This document shows, one piece after another, positions 58,573-64,000 of a stretch of DNA of 64,000 bases. The position numbers were made by a program, and so were the translations under genes. The stretch is from Triatoma infestans (taxonomy: Eukaryota > Arthropoda > Insecta > Hemiptera > Reduviidae): assembly GCA_011037195.1 (NCBI GenBank), contig JAAEAF010000237.1, positions 248,001 to 312,000 of the forward strand, in the 5' to 3' direction. The notes under the pieces were generated by a model. It was not told where the DNA came from and searched no databases. It was given only the letters and a program-made list of their open reading frames with translations. Numbering within the stretch: position 1 is the stretch's first letter; every line of letters starts with the position of its first letter.

Positions 58573-61500
58573 CTTTATTTTTCTTAGATTGTTGGCCATA
58601 TTTTCCGTTTTTAAAACAATCAATTGCAATATTTATAACATTAATGGCCGCTCCTTAGTATTGTCTTGATGAGTTTGTTTTCCCTTGATACATTAATTCC
58701 AAGGACACTTTCCTGATCATATGTTCTTCTTTCTGGGCGCTGTATTTTTTACCTATTCAAATTTTGTCTCCTCTAGATTAGTTGGCGTGTTTCTATCTTT
58801 ATCTGTTATTTTCCACATGTGCATTTCAAGATAGTTTGCCTTCGTTAGAATCTTAAAAAGGTTTTTAGAGATTCACTTAAGGAAAATTAATAAGTAATTT
58901 TTGAGATAATCCAACATTTGACTGATGAAACTCAGGGCGAACTAGGAATTTAAACTTCTTACCTTACTTGATCCACAACATAAGGTTCTTGTTAATATCC
59001 AATAGCGGCTAAAACTCTTTTATACAAATCCGCTTGCATATTATTCATTATATCTTTAGCCCAGGGAGATGAATTCTTCTTCTCTCTTTTCGATTAAGGA
59101 TTAAATATCCATGTAGACCCATTGATGTTTTCTTGATGAGGTTCCTTGATGAGAAGTGTTAATGTGAATTCCCTTCTCTTTATTAATGAACACTTTCACC
59201 TAATATTATTTCCTTGATTCTTCATTGGATTTTATAAGTGCATCTTTTTTTCCATGTCCTAACAATGCTCTCTACTGCCTTTAGTTAATTACCTTTTCAT
59301 GTTGCTGTTAAGTAATAAGAATACATTTCAATCATAATAAATTAACACTTATATTAAAAACACTTAGCGTATAATTATGATATATCAGAGGTGAACAACC
59401 TAAACATATATGCGGAAATAGATTTGTGTTTCAAAAACATCAAGTTGGAAAGCACAGCTTGTAAAATTGTCACGCTACTCTTAACATCTAAATTACACAG
59501 GTAAATTACTTTGAGTACCTGCATAGATAATTATACAGTTGTTGAAAGCTACACTTGAAATGAGAGTTATCTAAATTTTTAGTTTTCCTCTATTTCTGTA
59601 TATTTTCATTTCCTATTTTGCGTGCCGGAGAAAGGAACAGAATAAAAGTTAATAATACAGCATTATTTCTTGATTTTTCTCACAAATGTTATTAACACTG
59701 GCTGAGTGATATTTACATAAGATTTAATTAAATAAATAAATAATCTTGGAAGAAAATAATTGAAATGAAAATAAAATACAATTTTACATTTTTAATAAAA
59801 ATGGTTGATCCCTGTTAAAATTTTAATAGTTAATTAATTGGTCCATTTCCAATTATATCCCGAATAATAACTGATCATTTGATCTGTTAATTGGTATTAA
59901 TCTTTCAATAATCACAGGACTTACAATATGGATTTTAGTAATCCCTAAAATTGAGTTTTACCGTCTAAATGGGCCATTATCCAGATAATAGGATTAATAC
60001 TAGATAGGATTGTGATGAATTGCTTTGTTAATAATTCTTTAGAATATTTATTTCAAAATGAGATCTAATTTATTTTTTATTTTTATTTTCGAATAACACT
60101 CAAGTTTGATTTTTATTATTGTTCTCTTTTGATTTAATTTTATAAAATTTTTTTCAACAGTCTTGATTAAGTCTTGATTATCGTTGGTTGATGTTATTTT
60201 TGAGTTTCATTTTTGGAGCACTCTGTCAGACTATCCAATTTTTCGTAGGTTATCAAGCGCAGGAGCTTTTATTGTTTCAAAAAATACGAAGGGGCATATT
60301 AAAAAGAGAATTCCCTTTTCTGCAGTGATTCGGGCCTCAGAGACTGAGCAAAAACAGTGGATTAGTTAGAGTATTTGGGGGGGGGGGCTCTGACTAGTTC
60401 GGTACTTATGCTCTCGTTTTTGGTGCGAGCGGTCCCGGGGCTGAATGAAATTTATTTTGGCGATTTTCAAATTTTCCGCATGAATTTGAATTCAGAGATA
60501 CTTTGATTTGGAGTACAGTTTACCTTGGGAAGGATCCGTGACAAATAAAAATATTGTAATATTTAATTCGAACAATATTGAATAAGTATTATATCAGCTC
60601 GATACAAACCCATGAGTTATTTTTCAACGTCCTTTCATATCGTTCTATGATGATTCTCATATAATGCGCAGTAACAAATGTTTCTGAGTACTTTCGTTAT
60701 CCAGATATTTAACATCTTGGACCAACAGTTGCAAGATGTCAATGCTGCCATGATTCTAATGTAACCTGGTCAATGAGAAGTTTCGCTCTTCTTCATATTC
60801 CCCAAATTTATCAGCGTTTTCTAATGAATTGAAACATTTATTGTCCGTTCTTATTCTAGTTTTAAGTTCTTCAATAACTACGTTCTTCTCGGTTACTAGG
60901 TCCTCGGATATTTGGTTTGTGATATACTTTGGAATTTCTGGTCACTTTTCCTGAAAATTTCAATAGGTTCAAGCATTGATTACTCTTTTAGGCTGGAACT
61001 TATGGAAAGAATTGTGTCTTGGTCAGTTTCCTATAGATATGTTTTTCCTGGGACCGCCTGTTCCAACTCCAGGAAAGCTCCTATTAATGGACTTCACTCT
61101 ATACCGAGACAACTACGTGGGTTGGTGAACCAGTTTTATGTATATTTTTAGCCTGTTCGGATAGTTGCGGTAGCCGGATATTTTAAAATAGAGTATCTCC
61201 TTGTTTCATGTTAAATCTAAGGGTATCTTGAGCACATTCTCTATGACTTAACGTTTCTTTGCAGCTTCTGAAGATCATCGTAAGTAAACTTTTGTATCAG
61301 GAGTAAGTAAACTTTGGCCGTTCATTAATTAAACAAACAAATGGTTTCATAGTTTTAATATGTATATTAAATGAATCTCACAAGTTACGTACTCTTGCTT
61401 CTAGGTAACCCCTAATTTCTCATCTCTCTACTAGTATTTTTATGCCGGGAGTCAACTATTTTTGTCATAAAGTGGAGTCAGTGTTTTTATGTTATGATTC

Positions 61501-62399
61501 CCTAAGATGTCCAAATAGAAATATATCTGTTAATGTGAGACAGTAAAAAGAAATATAAAATTCCTATTTATTTTATTCTCAGCCTACTTTTTCGTTGGTT
61601 TCAAGCGATGATAGCGCAGTAATGAGCGTGCGTTGTCCCGGAATAAGAGAACTCCTTTCCTATGCAACCTACTCACTTTTCTAGGATCACAAGTTTCAGT
61701 TTAATTTCTTTGTAGTACAGTAGACCTATATCCTGTTCTCTGACTAATAATAGCATCTGATCCATCGAAATAATTACAGAAAATTGGGCGTTTCAAATTC
61801 CCGTTCCAAATTCAAATACCCTACCCTGACACTTGGATTCAGATTGGTGATAATGAATGCTTGTACTGTCACGTGTCACTATTCTTTTCAAAATTCCTCT
61901 CCTTCCCACAAATAACGTCGTTAGAATTTCCTGAAAACTCGAAGCCTGGTTTCTGGTCCTTTCAGCTGTCTTGTAAACACTCTGTAGATATATTACGATA
62001 GTTCAGTCTGTAAGGAATAATACAATGAACTGTATTAACACTTACATTAAATTACATTTTTCAGCAATTCTTTTTATGTAACTCCAGTGTCTTCTTGATT
62101 ATGAGCGACAATTCAAGTGGCAGAGTTAAGACTTATGGTTTCGACCCATGTGTTGCAAATCAGTCACGATTGTCCCGTCATCAACTTATTCGTAGAAGTT
62201 CGCTCGATTCATGTAACTTAAGCCGTATCGTTTAAGCATTCAGGAGAAAATTCCAGAGGTTTCACCTCCTTGGAAAGCAGAAAACGTATTATTGAAGCTG
62301 TTCTACTAGTCAGATTTAGTGGACAAACAGCTGTTTTAAATTGGCGACTAAGATGCTAACTTTGATACTGTAAGTATTATTATTCTTGTTTAGATAGCC
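58573..62399. other. Unassigned stretch
   Basis: About 3.8 kb without a recognised gene or repeat. Frames at 60184-60369 (61 codons) and 60912-61151 (79 codons) are unrecognised. A G tract lies at about 60377-60388. Confidence 0.45.
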
Positions 62400-62880
62400 T
62401 GCAAGGGGTATCTGTTGCATGCAGTTACTTGGGAAGTAGCGACTCCACGGATTACCACAGCCGTACTGGCTGTGCTTTAATGCACTTCAAGTAGCATTAA
62501 AATAGTACACAATGTTCTTCAAGTTCTTCAAAATAGTACACAATGCACGTAAATAACACACACTCTACCCTTTGCAGACAAGGACAAACGCAGTACACAA
62601 TCTAGGGTCTTCATCCCTAGTTAATTGGCGAAAGCCATGGGAGAAGGAAGGAATTAGTTCAGTGGTAGCGCGGTGACCAACAACGCGGAGGTGCCAGGTT
62701 CGAATCCAGCATGCTGCCCCTAGATTTTCTCATCCTAGGAGCCTCTACAGCTCACTGTCCGGTAATGGGTAATGTTGTCTGCAGCTAGAGAGCACTGCTC
62801 GGAGGCTGGCAATACACTGAGAAGGCTCCGGGGGCACAATATATCTTTTCAAGTCGCAGTGCAATAATCCCCTATAACAT
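62400..62880 (+). mobile_element. Long SINE type 2, plus strand
   Basis: Head GCAAGGGGTATCTGTTGCAT through AGCCATGGGAGAAGGAAGG, then tRNA-like TTAGTTCAGTGGTAGCGCGG (A box) and GGTTCGAATCC (B box). Then CTAGATTTTCTCATCCTAGG, a body with GCTCACTGTCCGG, and tail GCACAATATATCTTTTCAAG then TCGCAGTGCAATAATCCCC. Older than the copies in the tandem duplication; about 480 bp owing to expansions in the head. Confidence 0.8.
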
Positions 62881-64000
62881 TTTAGATACTCTTCGCCACA
62901 GTTTTTTGTCCCCATACTTATTGTAAGTTAATTTTGTCATTACATTATTAATTATTTCCACTCGCCAGGTTCATTCCTACTTTTTATTAATAATAGAATC
63001 GCCATGTTGGTACTCCCCAACACGCTTGTTCATTATATATACATAAAAATTTTAATTAAAGCACATAAACAAATTGTAAATTATAATTAAGTAAAACAGA
63101 TGATCATCACAGTATTAATAATCATATAATCGTCATGTAACATATATATATATATATATATATATGTAAAAGGAATACTTCAAATTCTTGTGAAAAGTGT
63201 TCATTAAATACTGTGTGTAAAATTATTTCCCCTTGAACTTGTTTGGAATTTACCCACACAGAAAATTTCACCATTGTCTTCCAATTCCCTTCATTATCAT
63301 AATATTTGAATAGCAAGAGAACTCACCTATTTTCTTCTCTCTCTCTCTGGATGTTACAAATAACTTTATAATGTAAATTGTTATTCTATTGTATGTTTTA
63401 TTTCTAGCTATTTTGATAGCCTATTTAAATAGTTTTTTTTTAATAGTATTTTTACAATTATCTTCTGTGTAAAATAGTTTTATTTCTTTAATTAATTCGC
63501 AAAATATGTATTTCACTTTTTTTTAACTTACTTTTATTTAAACATTAATTTCAAATATAAAAAGTCACAACAACCCTTAAATAATAATTACTTATCTAAC
63601 AGTGAGTAAAGTAATGCTTAGCGAATGTGGTAACTGAACGAGAGCGTAGGGATTTGTTTTGCAGTATGTTCTTCTTTTCGCCGCTGGAGGTGAATAATAT
63701 TACTTTATATCACTTGAGAGATAAAGTAATGGTTGCTTTTATTTTCTCTCACTTACCATTAAAAGTGCAGCTTCACTCACTACACCATTACACGATAACA
63801 TTGTTTTAAAATATGTGACCTGGTAATTTCTTTAATTGAATAATATTTATATCCTACGGAAACAAGTGAGGCTGCGCCGTGGGCTCCAAATTTGTCTCTT
63901 TTTTACCTAATAGAAGGTTTTATACTTCTAGAGATATCCTTCTTATCTTGTTTTGGGATATATGTTAATGAGAATCGTGTAGATGTACATTTTAGTTGGT
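62881..64000. other. Unassigned A+T-rich stretch
   Basis: TA microsatellite at about 63138-63165; nothing else recognised. Confidence 0.5.

Noticed and set aside
60184..61151. Two open frames of 61 and 79 codons
   Set aside because: No recognisable family, no splice context I can defend, and lengths within chance expectation.

Overview
The window looks like intergenic or intronic DNA from a large, A+T-rich arthropod genome, probably an insect. The evidence is the mix of mobile elements: jockey-like and RNase H-bearing LINEs, a Tc1-like transposon, hAT-like elements, tRNA-derived SINEs and hammerhead-bearing palindromes of Penelope type. The jockey reverse transcriptase fragment reads most like hemipteran copies, but the species cannot be fixed from this sequence. 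I see no intact protein-coding gene, no rRNA, no functional tRNA and no CRISPR array. One short spliced-exon candidate (21999-22169) is the best hint of a host gene.

Layout. 1-5740 holds three decayed LINE fragments and a 292-bp palindromic element with a 13-bp target duplication. 7070-9095 is a copy of the dominant repeat (called family A here) split by a 1.09-kb hAT-like element, which itself contains a 59-bp retrotransposed tail. 9477-11038 is a Tc1-like element with both terminal repeats and a dead transposase. 11291-12518 and 13390-14271 are two terminal-inverted-repeat or foldback elements without coding capacity. 14500-28900 is a mosaic of family A copies, SINEs and LINE remnants, including the most complete family A copy (27388-28533). 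29187-30008 is a jockey-like LINE and 31276-32312 an RNase H-bearing LINE, each with a 9-bp target duplication. 32740-48900 is mostly unassigned A+T-rich sequence with two more LINE remnants, one SINE and microsatellites. 48880-49250 has a broken MADF-like stretch. 49649-57407 is a recent direct tandem duplication of about 3.88 kb, each unit carrying two opposed SINEs and a hAT-like MITE nested in family A. 58075-58560 is a second palindromic element with a 12-bp target duplication.

How the parts relate. Family A is an old, abundant, non-coding repeat: LINEs, SINEs and hAT-like elements have landed in it with recognisable target duplications. Its best copy has about 165-bp inverted terminal repeats around modules of about 280-300 bp. 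The long SINE carries a 3' tail like that of the RNase H-bearing LINE at 18060-18850, which suggests that LINE supplies its mobilisation machinery. Two palindromes in different places share one design: outward-facing hammerhead-like motifs at both arms and 12-13-bp target duplications. These palindromes, the SINE/LINE tail link and family A are the most interesting content.
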